A model generated the notes under the pieces. That model saw only the letters and a list, made by a program, of their open reading frames with translations. It did no database searches and had not been told where the DNA came from. From Demequina aurantiaca (GTDB taxonomy: Bacteria; Actinomycetota; Actinomycetes; Actinomycetales; Demequinaceae), in the NCBI RefSeq assembly GCF_000975135.1, contig NZ_BBRF01000001.1, forward strand, positions 283,591 through 347,590: a stretch of DNA of 64,000 bases. Reading direction: 5' to 3'. Positions 55,214 through 64,000 of this stretch are shown piece after piece. Every line of letters begins with the position of its first letter. Within the stretch, counting starts at the first letter, position 1. A program made the translations under genes and the position numbers.

Positions 55214-56538
55214 GTGTTCTGCCTCTCTTCATTCGAATACACAACGTAGGGGTCGAGGACTGCCATCGATACAGCACCGGACTGAACGACGCCGACCGGC
55301 ACTCCTCCCACCTCAACAATTTCAATAGCCGGACCGTTCTCGATGCCCCTCGAGAACTCCTGCTCTCTCCCGCGCCATATCGCCGGCACGTCTCTACCGC
55401 TCATCGCTGCTGTCCCAGCCGTGACGTACGCAGCCGTATCGCTGGCAGTCGCCAGCCTAGACGTCGCCGCAAAGGCATGGCGAGGAATTACCGCAAGCGC
55501 GACGCGTGCAGCGCCAAATCCATCAACAATCGCGGGCACAGGTTCTGGCGGATGCTCCACGAATTCTCTAATCGCAGTTTCATAATCCTCGATGCTCACC
55601 TCCTCGGAGGTCCCCAACCAGTTGGTGATACCGGCCTCGTGGAATGCCCGCGTAACTCCAGACTGGTTCTCACTTACCGTCGTGACGATGGCCGGCACGC
55701 CCACGCAAAGTCGCTCCCATGTGGCTGTGCCACCTGCTCCGATTACCAAATCCGAGTTGGCGAGCATCGGCGCCAGACTCGGCTTCTCAACGTGCAAGGT
55801 GAAATGATCATTTGCCTCCACCAGATCCACCAACTGAGGTGTAACTGCCCGCCGTGCACCAATGACTATGTCGACGGCAAATTCTGGAAACCGCACTAGT
55901 GCCGCGAGAGCTCGCACTGTTTGCCCAGAGACATCTGTACCACCAAAGCTCACCAGAACGCGACGCGGAGGATGTGCGACCGTCCGCCGACTCGAGGTCA
56001 GCCCCCGGTACTCGGCCTGCAACATTGCGTACCTCGGTCCAATGAGCGTCAACGCATGTTCCGGGACCAGAGTGCTATATCGGTCCAAGGTCTTCGGCCC
56101 GTACCAGTTGTGGTCGACGAGCACATCAGCTACGTGTTTGCGGTTGGCGAGATCGTCTATCACGACCATGCGCGACGCTGCCTTAGCGACTTCACACTCC
56201 CAAGATTGGTCCAAGTGATAGTGGTCGACGACTACAGCGTCCCACGGGCCGCCGGGAGCTCGAACGGTTGCCCGCGCATCGGCCAACTGAGCTTCGTCGG
56301 ACCACACAGGACCATCGGCGCGTTCTGAGTCCGGCGCCACCGAAAGTTTCCATATTTGGGCTCCCGAGGCGAGTATTCGCGACTCAAACGGCTCACCTGA
56401 CGCTCGGGTCGCAATTGTCACGCGCACTCCACGGCCAACAAGATCGCTCACCATAGACAGGCAGCGCGCAAGATGCCCAATCCCGATCCCCATTCCAGCA
56501 TCGACGCGGACAAGTACTCGCGGGCTACTGCTTGTCAT
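55210..56538 (-). CDS. pseG: UDP-2,4-diacetamido-2,4,6-trideoxy-altrose hydrolase with C-terminal half-GNAT extension
   Basis: 442 residues, longer than typical PseG (about 270-370). N-terminal GT-B/MurG-like hydrolase: VRVDAGMGIGIGHLARCLSM, VVVDHYHLDQSWE, DVLVDHNWYG, VLVSFGGTDVSGQT, VIGAGGTATWERLCVGVPAI. PseG removes UDP to give the PseI substrate. The last 80 residues (LATASDTAAYVTAG..., IEIVEVGGVPVGVVQSG) resemble the first half of a GNAT domain of PseH type, but the protein ends before the acetyl-CoA loop. The start overlaps pseF by 14 bases. Confidence 0.85.
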   Translation of the reverse strand: MTSSSPRVLVRVDAGMGIGIGHLARCLSMVSDLVGRGVRVTIATRASGEPFESRILASGAQIWKLSVAPDSERADGPVWSDEAQLADARATVRAPGGPWDAVVVDHYHLDQSWECEVAKAASRMVVIDDLANRKHVADVLVDHNWYGPKTLDRYSTLVPEHALTLIGPRYAMLQAEYRGLTSSRRTVAHPPRRVLVSFGGTDVSGQTVRALAALVRFPEFAVDIVIGARRAVTPQLVDLVEANDHFTLHVEKPSLAPMLANSDLVIGAGGTATWERLCVGVPAIVTTVSENQSGVTRAFHEAGITNWLGTSEEVSIEDYETAIREFVEHPPEPVPAIVDGFGAARVALAVIPRHAFAATSRLATASDTAAYVTAGTAAMSGRDVPAIWRGREQEFSRGIENGPAIEIVEVGGVPVGVVQSGAVSMAVLDPYVVYSNEERQNT

Positions 56539-57217
56539 AGAGCATCCGGAAGACTCGCTCGGCTCGCTCCCAGTCAATGGGCGTGTCGATATCAACTGCT
56601 CGCCATGGCTCCACCACAAAGGGCCTACAGCGAGATTGAACAACAGGAACGGAGGTCATCCAAGCCCTCGCTGTTCCCCAATAGAACTGCCCTATATCGT
56701 GGTAGGTCGCTTCTAGGTCCTGAGACCTGGTCAACACATGGTCTTCATAAAGCGGACGCAGTAGCCCGTCGTCGCTCGCTATCAGCGCGCGTTGAACTGG
56801 TGCAGGAAACTCCGCAACTGAGATCACAAAGTCAACCACGTCACTGTCAAGCAGCGCAGAGGACCGCTGTAGATCAGACACGGTGGTAAGGACGGCAGTG
56901 GGATAGATCACTCCGACGTTGGCATCTGCATCAAGTTCCAGGCTCTGCACTGCGTGCTTAATGACAGGTCGAGCACCGGTGTATGAATCGGACAACTCAG
57001 CGGGCCGCATGAACGGAACTATGGCCCCTGAGGCTAGCGCCACCTCAGCCACCTCTTCGCTATCGGTGGAGACAACACACTCGTCGACTACTCCGCTTTC
57101 AAGCACTGTCGCCACTACACGCTCAAGTATTGGTACGCCAAGAAAACTCTTGATGTTCTTTCCCGGGATGCGAACACTTCCGCCGCGGGCAGGTACCAAT
57201 GCGACGCGTTGTGTCAC
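56525..57217 (-). CDS. pseF: Pseudaminic acid cytidylyltransferase
   Basis: 230 residues, CMP-sugar synthetase fold. VALVPARGGSVRIPGKNIKSFLGVPIL is the CTP-binding motif and VIYPTAVLTTVSDLQRS the next conserved region; length and VDIDTPIDWERAERVF are typical of PseF. It activates pseudaminic acid as CMP-Pse for transfer. GTG start overlaps the pseC stop (GTGA). NeuA-type enzymes for sialic or legionaminic acid are related alternatives, but the neighbours decide for PseF. Confidence 0.9.
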   Translation of the reverse strand: MTQRVALVPARGGSVRIPGKNIKSFLGVPILERVVATVLESGVVDECVVSTDSEEVAEVALASGAIVPFMRPAELSDSYTGARPVIKHAVQSLELDADANVGVIYPTAVLTTVSDLQRSSALLDSDVVDFVISVAEFPAPVQRALIASDDGLLRPLYEDHVLTRSQDLEATYHDIGQFYWGTARAWMTSVPVVQSRCRPFVVEPWRAVDIDTPIDWERAERVFRMLYDKQ

Positions 57218-58380
57218 GGCTGTCCGTTCCGTGCCTTAACTAGCGCCTGGATAAGTGCATGAATCACGCGGTCTTGTTCACTGTCTGTTAGCCCGGGCCA
57301 CATCGGAAGTGAAAGCAGTCCGCTGTAGACGGCTTCTGCGTTGGGGCATAGCCCTGACTCGTAACCACGGTCGCGGTAGTAGCTGTGCTCGTAAACGGGT
57401 CGATAGTGAACGTTGACACCGATGCCCTGGTCTCGCAGTTCGGAAAACACACTTGCACGCATGCTTGCCGCGTTCTCGCCGATAATGCGAACCGGATAGA
57501 GGTGCCAGGCGCTCGTACGATCATCCTCGACGTGCTGGGTCTCGAGGTTCGGGACCCCCGCGAAGGCCTCTCCATACGCCACCGCGATTTGTCTGCGCCG
57601 ATCGAGCCAGGCTCCTTGCTTACCCAGTTGGGTGATGCCGAGCGCACACGTGATGTCCGGGATCCTGTAGTTGTATCCCAGCGCGACCTGATCGTACTCC
57701 CAAGTTCCCGATGCCTCGCGCGACCGGAAGTCTGTAGCGATTCCGTGGCTCCGGAAAGTGCGCAAGGCACGGTCGTGCTCACCGGTAAGTGTGGTGACCA
57801 TGCCACCCTCGCCGGTGGTGATGTGCTTGACGGGATGGAAGCTGAATGCAGTGAAATCCGCGATCGAACCAATCCGTCGACCCTGGTAAACCGCACCCGG
57901 AGCGTGGCACGCATCCTCGATCAACACCAGCGCAAACTCGTCCGCGATGTCGCGCAATGGTCCAAGGTCACAAGGCGCACCCGCATAGTCGACCGCGACG
58001 ATAGCTTTGGTGCGATCCGTCACTAGTGAGCGAACGTGAGTGTGATCAATGGTCCAAGTCCGCGGGTCGATATCCGCGAAGACAACCGTTGCTCCCACGT
58101 AAACGGCAGCGTTGGCGCTCGCTACGAACGTGAGCGAGGAGACTATGACTTCGTCACCCTCGCCCACCCCGGCAGCCAACATCGCGAGGTGAAGCGCCGC
58201 TGTGCCAGAATTCACTGCCACTGCGTGAGGTGCCTCCACGTACTCTGCGAAAGCCTTCTCGAACTCTCCAACCTTGGGTCCCGTAGTAAGCCAGTCGCCT
58301 TGTAGGACGTCTGCAACGGCTTGAAGGTCGTCGTCATCAATTATCTGACGACCATACGGAATGAACGGCTCGGAGGTCAC
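57214..58380 (-). CDS. pseC: UDP-4-amino-4,6-dideoxy-N-acetyl-beta-L-altrosamine transaminase
   Basis: 388 residues, DegT/DnrJ/EryC1/StrS PLP family. IPYGRQIIDDDDLQAVADVLQGDWLTTGP, HAVAVNSGTAALHLAM, VDYAGAPCDL, the PLP lysine in FSFHPVKHITTGEGGMV and YNYRIPDITCALGITQL all match PseC. It aminates the 4-keto sugar produced by PseB. GTG start overlapping the pseB stop by four bases shows translational coupling. Confidence 0.93.
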   Translation of the reverse strand: MTSEPFIPYGRQIIDDDDLQAVADVLQGDWLTTGPKVGEFEKAFAEYVEAPHAVAVNSGTAALHLAMLAAGVGEGDEVIVSSLTFVASANAAVYVGATVVFADIDPRTWTIDHTHVRSLVTDRTKAIVAVDYAGAPCDLGPLRDIADEFALVLIEDACHAPGAVYQGRRIGSIADFTAFSFHPVKHITTGEGGMVTTLTGEHDRALRTFRSHGIATDFRSREASGTWEYDQVALGYNYRIPDITCALGITQLGKQGAWLDRRRQIAVAYGEAFAGVPNLETQHVEDDRTSAWHLYPVRIIGENAASMRASVFSELRDQGIGVNVHYRPVYEHSYYRDRGYESGLCPNAEAVYSGLLSLPMWPGLTDSEQDRVIHALIQALVKARNGQP

Positions 58381-59396
58381 AGCGAAGACTCGATCAGACC
58401 GCGGATCTCCTCCACATCAAGGAAGTCTTCATTGGTGCCGCTGTTGTACTGAAAGCCGTACTCGCACATGCGGCCCGGAGTCTCAGAACTGGTTTCCATG
58501 AATTTGGCCACATTCCACGCATGGAACGAGGGGAGAATTACGTAGTACTTGTCGAACTCCACTGTCGACATGGCGTCCGTCTCAGTGATCATCTCCTCGT
58601 GAAGCTTCTCCCCCGGTCGTATGCCCACTACTTTTTGTTCCGCATCAGGCGCAATGGCGGACGCAACGTCAACAACGCGGTATGACGGAATCTTGGGGAT
58701 GAACAACTCGCCGCCCCACATCCGCTCGAGACAATCAAGAACGAAGTCGACGCCTTCCTGCAATGTGATCGTAAATCGTGTCATTCGGTCGTCGGTAATC
58801 GGAATTACCCCTTCGATCGCCCTCTCTTTGAAGAACGGCACGATCGAGCCACGCGACCCAAGGACGTTTCCGTAACGCACAACAGCAAACTTGATGTCGC
58901 GCTTGCCACTGTGATTATTGGCCGCCACGAAAATCTTGTCCGATGCGAGCTTGGTTGCGCCGTACAAGTTAATCGGAGCCGCTGCCTTATCGGTGCTAAG
59001 CGCAATCACTCGCCAGACTCCCGCAGCAATTGCGGCATTGACGACGTTCTCGGCGCCGAGGATGTTGGTCTTCACCGCCTCGAACGGATTGTACTCAGCC
59101 ATCGGTACCTGCTTGAGGGCCGCGGCGTGAATGACGATGTCTACGTCTTCCATCGCCTTGGTGAGTCGTTGCTCATCGCGCACGTCACCTAGGAACCACC
59201 GCATGGTGGACATATGGCTCTTGAATGGCTCAATATTCTGCATCTCGAACTGCTTGAGTTCATCGCGGCTGTAGACAATGACACGCTTAGGCTCATATTG
59301 CTCGAGGAGCGTCTGGATGAAGCGCTTGCCAAACGAACCCGAACCACCCGTCACGAGAATGGACTTCCCGTTGATGATCGCCTTATCGATAGTCAT
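58377..59396 (-). CDS. pseB: UDP-N-acetylglucosamine 4,6-dehydratase (inverting)
   Basis: 339 residues. ILVTGGSGSFGKRFIQTLL (NADP binding), HAAALKQVPMAEYNPFEAVKTN (family signature with the Lys near the active site), STDKAAAPINLYGATKLASDK (YxxxK), RYGNVLGSRGS and RPGEKLHEEMI. These match PseB/FlaA1-type inverting dehydratases that invert C5 to give the L-arabino 4-keto sugar, the first step to pseudaminic acid. First gene of the operon, with AGGAG before the ATG. Confidence 0.94.
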   Translation of the reverse strand: MTIDKAIINGKSILVTGGSGSFGKRFIQTLLEQYEPKRVIVYSRDELKQFEMQNIEPFKSHMSTMRWFLGDVRDEQRLTKAMEDVDIVIHAAALKQVPMAEYNPFEAVKTNILGAENVVNAAIAAGVWRVIALSTDKAAAPINLYGATKLASDKIFVAANNHSGKRDIKFAVVRYGNVLGSRGSIVPFFKERAIEGVIPITDDRMTRFTITLQEGVDFVLDCLERMWGGELFIPKIPSYRVVDVASAIAPDAEQKVVGIRPGEKLHEEMITETDAMSTVEFDKYYVILPSFHAWNVAKFMETSSETPGRMCEYGFQYNSGTNEDFLDVEEIRGLIESSL

Positions 59397-59445
59397 GTTT
59401 CTCCTAGTTCACACCGGTGCCGTATTCACCGCGCAGTGGTTTGAA

Positions 59446-59451
59446 ATTCTA
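59446..59451 (-). promoter_or_regulatory. Candidate -10 box of the pse operon
   Basis: TAGAAT on the minus strand lies 49 bases before the pseB ATG, leaving a leader with a real ribosome site and a CGGTG/CACCG hairpin. It starts about 45 bases after the mdh stop codon. Confidence 0.45.
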
Positions 59452-59502
59452 CTTTGAGGTCTCGCTCGGTCGCCTTCTCAACGAAAGCGAACGCATTTCC
59501 AA

Positions 59503-60516
<1,014 letters not shown>

Positions 60517-61734
60517 TTAGGCGAGGCGAGCGGCGAGGTTCTCGTCCAGCGCCGCGAGGAAGTCTTCGGTGGTCAGGAAGGCCTGGTCGGCGCCGACGAG
60601 CAGCGCGAGGTCCTTAGTCATCTTGCCGCTCTCCACGGTCTTGATGACGACGTCCTCGAGTGTCTCCGCGAACTCGGTGACGGCGGGGGTGCCATCCAGC
60701 TTGCCGCGGTGCTTGAGGCCACCGGTCCACGCGAAGATTGACGCGATGGGGTTGGTGGACGTGGGCTTGCCGGCCTGGTGCTGGCGGTAGTGACGGGTCA
60801 CGGTGCCGTGAGCTGCCTCAGCCTCGACCGTCTGGCCGTCGGGCGTCATCAGCACGGAGGTCATGAGACCCAGTGAGCCGAAGCCCTGTGCCACGGTGTC
60901 CGACTGGACGTCGCCGTCGTAGTTCTTGCAGGCCCAGACGTAGCCGCCCTCCCACTTCATTGCAGCGGCGACCATGTCATCAATCAAACGGTGCTCGTAG
61001 GTCAGGCCGGCGGCGGCAAACTGCTCCGCGTACTCGGCGTCAAAGACCTCCTGGAACAGGTCCTTGAACTGGCCGTCGTAGGCCTTCAGGATCGTGTTCT
61101 TGGTGCTCAGGTACACCGGGTAGTTGCGCTTGAGACCGTAGGCGAACGACGCGCGGGCAAAGTCCTTAATGGACTCATTGAAGTTGTACATACCCATGGC
61201 GACGCCGCCGCCCTCGGGGTACGCGACAACCTGCTGGTGGATGGGCTCGGAGCCGTCATCCGGGGTGTACGTCATGGTCAGCGTGCCGGCACCGGGCACC
61301 TTGAAGTTGGTGGCCTTGTACTGGTCGCCGTGCGCGTGACGGCCAATGATGATCGGCTTGTTCCAGCCCGGCACCAGGCGCGGGATGTTGGAGATGATGA
61401 TGGGCTCGCGGAACACCACACCACCGAGGATGTTGCGGATGGTGCCGTTGGGCGAGACCCACATCTTCTTCAGGCCGAATTCCTCCACACGCGCCTCGTC
61501 GGGCGTGATGGTTGCGCACTTGACGCCCACGCCGTGCTTCTTGATGGCGTGAGCGGCGTCGATGGTGATCTGGTCGTCCGTCGCGTCGCGCGACTCGATG
61601 CCCAGGTCGTAGTACTCAAGGTCGATGTCCAGGTAGGGGTGAATGAGCCGGTCCTTGATGAACTGCCAGATGATGCGAGTCATCTCGTCACCATCGAGTT
61701 CTACGACTGTGCCTACGACCTTGATCTTTTCCAT
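60517..61734 (-). CDS. icd: NADP-dependent isocitrate dehydrogenase
   Basis: 405 residues, the eukaryote-like homodimeric type ([96 protein letters not shown]). It converts isocitrate to 2-oxoglutarate with NADPH formation. ATG preceded by GAGGAG. A TACCCT box on the minus strand (61781-61776) about 42 bases upstream may be its promoter. Operon with mdh. Confidence 0.97.
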   Translation of the reverse strand: MEKIKVVGTVVELDGDEMTRIIWQFIKDRLIHPYLDIDLEYYDLGIESRDATDDQITIDAAHAIKKHGVGVKCATITPDEARVEEFGLKKMWVSPNGTIRNILGGVVFREPIIISNIPRLVPGWNKPIIIGRHAHGDQYKATNFKVPGAGTLTMTYTPDDGSEPIHQQVVAYPEGGGVAMGMYNFNESIKDFARASFAYGLKRNYPVYLSTKNTILKAYDGQFKDLFQEVFDAEYAEQFAAAGLTYEHRLIDDMVAAAMKWEGGYVWACKNYDGDVQSDTVAQGFGSLGLMTSVLMTPDGQTVEAEAAHGTVTRHYRQHQAGKPTSTNPIASIFAWTGGLKHRGKLDGTPAVTEFAETLEDVVIKTVESGKMTKDLALLVGADQAFLTTEDFLAALDENLAARLA

Positions 61735-61913
61735 GCGAAAGCGCTCCTCTAATAAAGGGAATTGTCCTGCCCTCTAGGGTAGTCCACGCTCATGGGTGCC
61801 GGAGTCGGCGCGAAAACAGCCTGGCATCCCGACGCGCCGACGCGAACTCACGCTCGCCTCGTGCCAGTATTCATGAAGGGCACATGCCCACCAGTCACTA
61901 CATGGAGGTCACC

Positions 61914-62756
61914 ATGGCCGAAGAGCCTACGCAGCCCAATGCTGTTGAGATTGACGAAATTTTCATTGAAGAGGAGATCAGCGAGGACATCTGGGTTGAG
62001 GACAACTCCGGTCCCGGCCTCATGGCCAGACTTGGCGCCGAGATCGCGGGAACCTTCATGCTGGTGGTGATGGGTGTGGGAACCGCCCTGTTCCTCTCCA
62101 TCGGCAACAACGGAACGCTGACCGCTGGCCTCGCGTTCGGCGCGGCGGTCGTCATCGGCGCCACGGCGTTCGGTCACATCTCGGGTGCACACTTCAACTC
62201 CGCCATCACCGTGGGCGTCTGGCTCTCGGGCCGATTCCCGGGACGCGACGTCGCGCCGTACATCTTGGCGCAGCTCGTTGGCGCCTCGCTCGCAGGTGGC
62301 GCCCTGTACATCATCACGCTCGCCAACCCGCAGATCGTCGACTCCGAGAGCGCGCAGAGCGTCCTCGCCTCGGGCGCCAACATGTTCGGTGAGGGCACTG
62401 CCGGCGGTTGGGGTGTTGGAGCCGCAATCCTCGTCGAGGTCATCGCCACCGGCATCCTGGTGCTCGCTGTGCTCGCCGCCACCTCCGTCCGCGGCGTGCG
62501 CTCGCTGGCTCCGTTCATCATCGGCCTCACGCTGGCGTTCGTCCTCGTGCTCGCCATCCCCGTCACCAACGGCTCGGTCAACCCGGCCCGGTCTACCGGC
62601 ATCGCGCTCTTCGCCGGCACCGATGCCCTGAGCCAGCTCTGGGTGTTCTGGGTCGCGCCGATCGTGGGAGCGGCAATCATCGGCCTGCTGTATCGCGCCT
62701 TTGGCCGCGAGGACGAGATCGAGGAAGTAGAGACCATCGACTTCGTCACCGACTAG
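61914..62756 (+). CDS. Aquaporin-family channel (MIP) with acidic N-terminus
   Basis: 280 residues, six transmembrane helices. The first half-helix motif is HISGAHFNSAIT, so the usual NPA is NSA; the second is intact in TNGSVNPARSTG. The Arg after the second NPA, part of the selectivity filter, is kept. About 35 N-terminal residues are very acidic (EIDEIFIEEEISEDIWVED), longer than usual and cytoplasmic. The ATG at 61914 has GGAGG five bases upstream; in-frame ATGs at 61884 and 61902 fit less well. Water versus glycerol preference cannot be decided by eye. Confidence 0.9.
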   Translation: MAEEPTQPNAVEIDEIFIEEEISEDIWVEDNSGPGLMARLGAEIAGTFMLVVMGVGTALFLSIGNNGTLTAGLAFGAAVVIGATAFGHISGAHFNSAITVGVWLSGRFPGRDVAPYILAQLVGASLAGGALYIITLANPQIVDSESAQSVLASGANMFGEGTAGGWGVGAAILVEVIATGILVLAVLAATSVRGVRSLAPFIIGLTLAFVLVLAIPVTNGSVNPARSTGIALFAGTDALSQLWVFWVAPIVGAAIIGLLYRAFGREDEIEEVETIDFVTD

Positions 62757-62770
62757 GTCCTTCAGTTCAA

Positions 62771-62813
62771 CGATAAGCGGGGCCCGTCCACGGTGGACGG
62801 GCCCCGCTTGTCG
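62771..62813. terminator. Long perfect hairpin between convergent aquaporin and DUF3017 genes
   Basis: An uninterrupted stem of about 17 base pairs runs from AAGCGGGGCCCG (from 62775) to CGGGCCCCGCTT (to 62809), with four more outer pairs including one G-T. It lies 15 bases after the aquaporin stop and 46 bases before the DUF3017 stop, so it probably ends both transcripts. No T-run. Confidence 0.85.
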
Positions 62814-62858
62814 TATGAGGAACGTCTTGCCGGCCGATGCTGCGGCTGGCTTTGGCTG

Positions 62859-63278
62859 CTACTCCAGCGGGGTAGCGAATGCCAAGAACAGCAACACGCC
62901 ACCGAGTATCGCCAGCGTCGCGACGTCCACGGCACGGCGACGAATGGCGAAGGCCCTCTTGGCTGGCATGACGATGCGTGCGATTGCTCCGCCGATCGCC
63001 AACGCCGCGAACAGCACCAGCGCCAGCTGGACGCTCACCAGCCATGCCAGCGCGACAATCGTGAAGCACGCCACCAGCGCGCCCACGGCGAGCGGCAAGG
63101 GCACCAGCCGCAACTTGGGCAGGATCACGAGTTTGGGCACGGATCCGCTGTGAGTCGCGGCACCGGGCACGCCGTCGCCCGTAGTCCCGTCTCCCAACGT
63201 CTCCTCGCCGAGCGTAGCGTCGCCAGAGTCAGCGGCTTCAGGCGAAGCCGGCTCGGGTGCTGCTGCTTTGGGGGTCAC
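62859..63278 (-). CDS. DUF3017 membrane protein
   Basis: 139 residues from the GTG at 63278, with AGGAACT upstream. A Pro/Ala/Gly/Asp-rich N-terminus (about 1-50) is followed by three hydrophobic helices and the family segment RRRAVDVATLAILGGVLLFLAFA. It follows purH by 17 bases on the same strand, the usual actinobacterial context of DUF3017. A longer frame upstream only reads through purH. Function unknown. Confidence 0.8.
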   Translation of the reverse strand: MTPKAAAPEPASPEAADSGDATLGEETLGDGTTGDGVPGAATHSGSVPKLVILPKLRLVPLPLAVGALVACFTIVALAWLVSVQLALVLFAALAIGGAIARIVMPAKRAFAIRRRAVDVATLAILGGVLLFLAFATPLE

Positions 63279-63295
63279 GGAGGTCTCGACAGTTC

Positions 63296-64000
63296 CTAGT
63301 GAAAGAAGTGCCTGGTACCGGTGTGGTACAGGGTGATTCCGGCGTCCTGAGCGGCCTGGATGACCTCCGAGTCCCGCACCGATCCGCCGGGTGAGACCAC
63401 GGCCCGAACGCCAGCGTCGATCAGCACCTGGAGGCCGTCGGCGAACGGGAAGAACGCATCGGACGCGGCAACTGAACCGGTCGCGCGCTCGGCGCCCGCA
63501 CGCTGCACCGCAAGCCCGCACGAGTCCACGCGGTTTACCTGCCCCATGCCGATTCCCACTGCGGCGCCGTCCTTGGCCAGCAGAATGGCGTTCGACTTCA
63601 CCGAGCGGCATGCGCGCCAGGCGAAGTTGAGATCCGCGAGCAGGTCGTCATCTGCAGGCGAGCCGGCGACCAGCTGCCAATGCGACGTGTCGTCACCCGG
63701 TGCGTCGATGCGGTCCGCGACCTGCACCAGCAGGCCGCCGGTGATACGGCGCATCTCCGTGGCCATGGGGGCGGGATCGATCTGCAGAATCCGCAGGTTC
63801 TTCTTGCGGCTGAGCACCTCAACGGCCTCATCGTCAAAGCCGGGGGCCACGACCACCTCGGTGAAGATCTCCGCAATCTGCGCGGCTGCCTCGGAGGTGA
63901 TGTGACGGTTGGCCGCGATGACCCCGCCGAACGCGGAGATGGGGTCCGTGGAGTGGGCGCGAGCGTGCGCCTGCGCGATCGACTCCCCCACCGCGATGCC
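63296..64000 (-). CDS. purH: AICAR transformylase / IMP cyclohydrolase (3' part)
   Basis: 234 codons of the C-terminal AICAR transformylase domain; the gene runs out of the right window edge. [67 protein letters not shown] and the terminal TGTRHFFH are diagnostic. It formylates AICAR with 10-formyl-THF and closes the ring to IMP. Its substrate AICAR monophosphate (ZMP) is the ligand of the riboswitch in front of glyA-folD 50 kb away. Confidence 0.96.
   Translation of the reverse strand, partial: GIAVGESIAQAHARAHSTDPISAFGGVIAANRHITSEAAAQIAEIFTEVVVAPGFDDEAVEVLSRKKNLRILQIDPAPMATEMRRITGGLLVQVADRIDAPGDDTSHWQLVAGSPADDDLLADLNFAWRACRSVKSNAILLAKDGAAVGIGMGQVNRVDSCGLAVQRAGAERATGSVAASDAFFPFADGLQVLIDAGVRAVVSPGGSVRDSEVIQAAQDAGITLYHTGTRHFFH

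Overview
This is a GC-rich stretch of an actinobacterial chromosome, most likely from a Micrococcales-type organism. The evidence is high GC with GC3-biased codons, the pairs icd-mdh and purH-DUF3017, an Mrp/DUF1003/MgtE_N cluster, S-layer-homology (SLH) repeats of the ITTGY type, and many genes that start directly downstream of a TANNNT box, suggesting leaderless transcription. The family cannot be fixed from sequence alone. Coding density is very high and no gap without a gene exceeds about 260 bases. No rRNA, tRNA, CRISPR array, insertion sequence or phage was found.

Layout. 1-10.4 kb: housekeeping genes (M24 peptidase end, flavin oxidoreductase, MocR regulator facing a PLP decarboxylase across a palindromic operator, a kinase-like APH protein, the MgtE_N/CBS-DUF1003-Mrp cluster, exonuclease III). 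10.4-15.2 kb: two membrane acyltransferases around the one-carbon operon glyA-folD, which has a clear ZTP (pfl) riboswitch in its leader. 15.2-19.4 kb: three secreted SLH proteins (SpoIID-like, CAP, excalibur). 19.5-26.6 kb: a first envelope cluster with a TagF-like polymerase, a CDP-alcohol phosphotransferase, a GT2, a TagD-like cytidylyltransferase and an OafA/SGNH acyltransferase whose base composition differs from its neighbours. 26.7-27.6 kb: purU. 27.6-36.3 kb: an amino-sugar operon (ROK regulator, ABC binding protein and two permeases, GH3 hexosaminidase, ROK kinase, nagB and an unusually short nagA).

36.5-59.4 kb is a visibly less GC-rich surface-glycan island. It encodes a polysaccharide pyruvyltransferase, a GT2-glycerophosphotransferase fusion, a large TPR-plus-GT-B-like protein, PseI, a TupA-like ATP-grasp, a GtrA/GT2 pair, a dTDP-4-amino-4,6-dideoxygalactose set (rmlA, rmlB, wecE, a wecD-like GNAT), a large membrane protein, and a tightly coupled six-gene operon pseB-pseC-pseF-pseG-ATPgrasp-epimerase. 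59.5-64 kb returns to core metabolism: mdh, icd, aquaporin, DUF3017 and the 3' end of purH.

How it fits together. The window mostly builds an envelope. SLH proteins usually anchor to pyruvylated wall polymers, and a pyruvyltransferase, two glycerophosphotransferase-type polymerases, a CDP-polyol enzyme, a CMP-pseudaminic acid pathway and a dTDP-Fuc4N pathway are all present. The pseudaminic pathway is complete except for an obvious PseH; only the N-terminal half of a GNAT-like domain is seen, fused to PseG, and a carboxylate-amine ligase sits next to it. This is the best candidate for undescribed chemistry in the window. A second theme is formyl-tetrahydrofolate metabolism (glyA, folD, purU, purH), tied together by the ZTP riboswitch.
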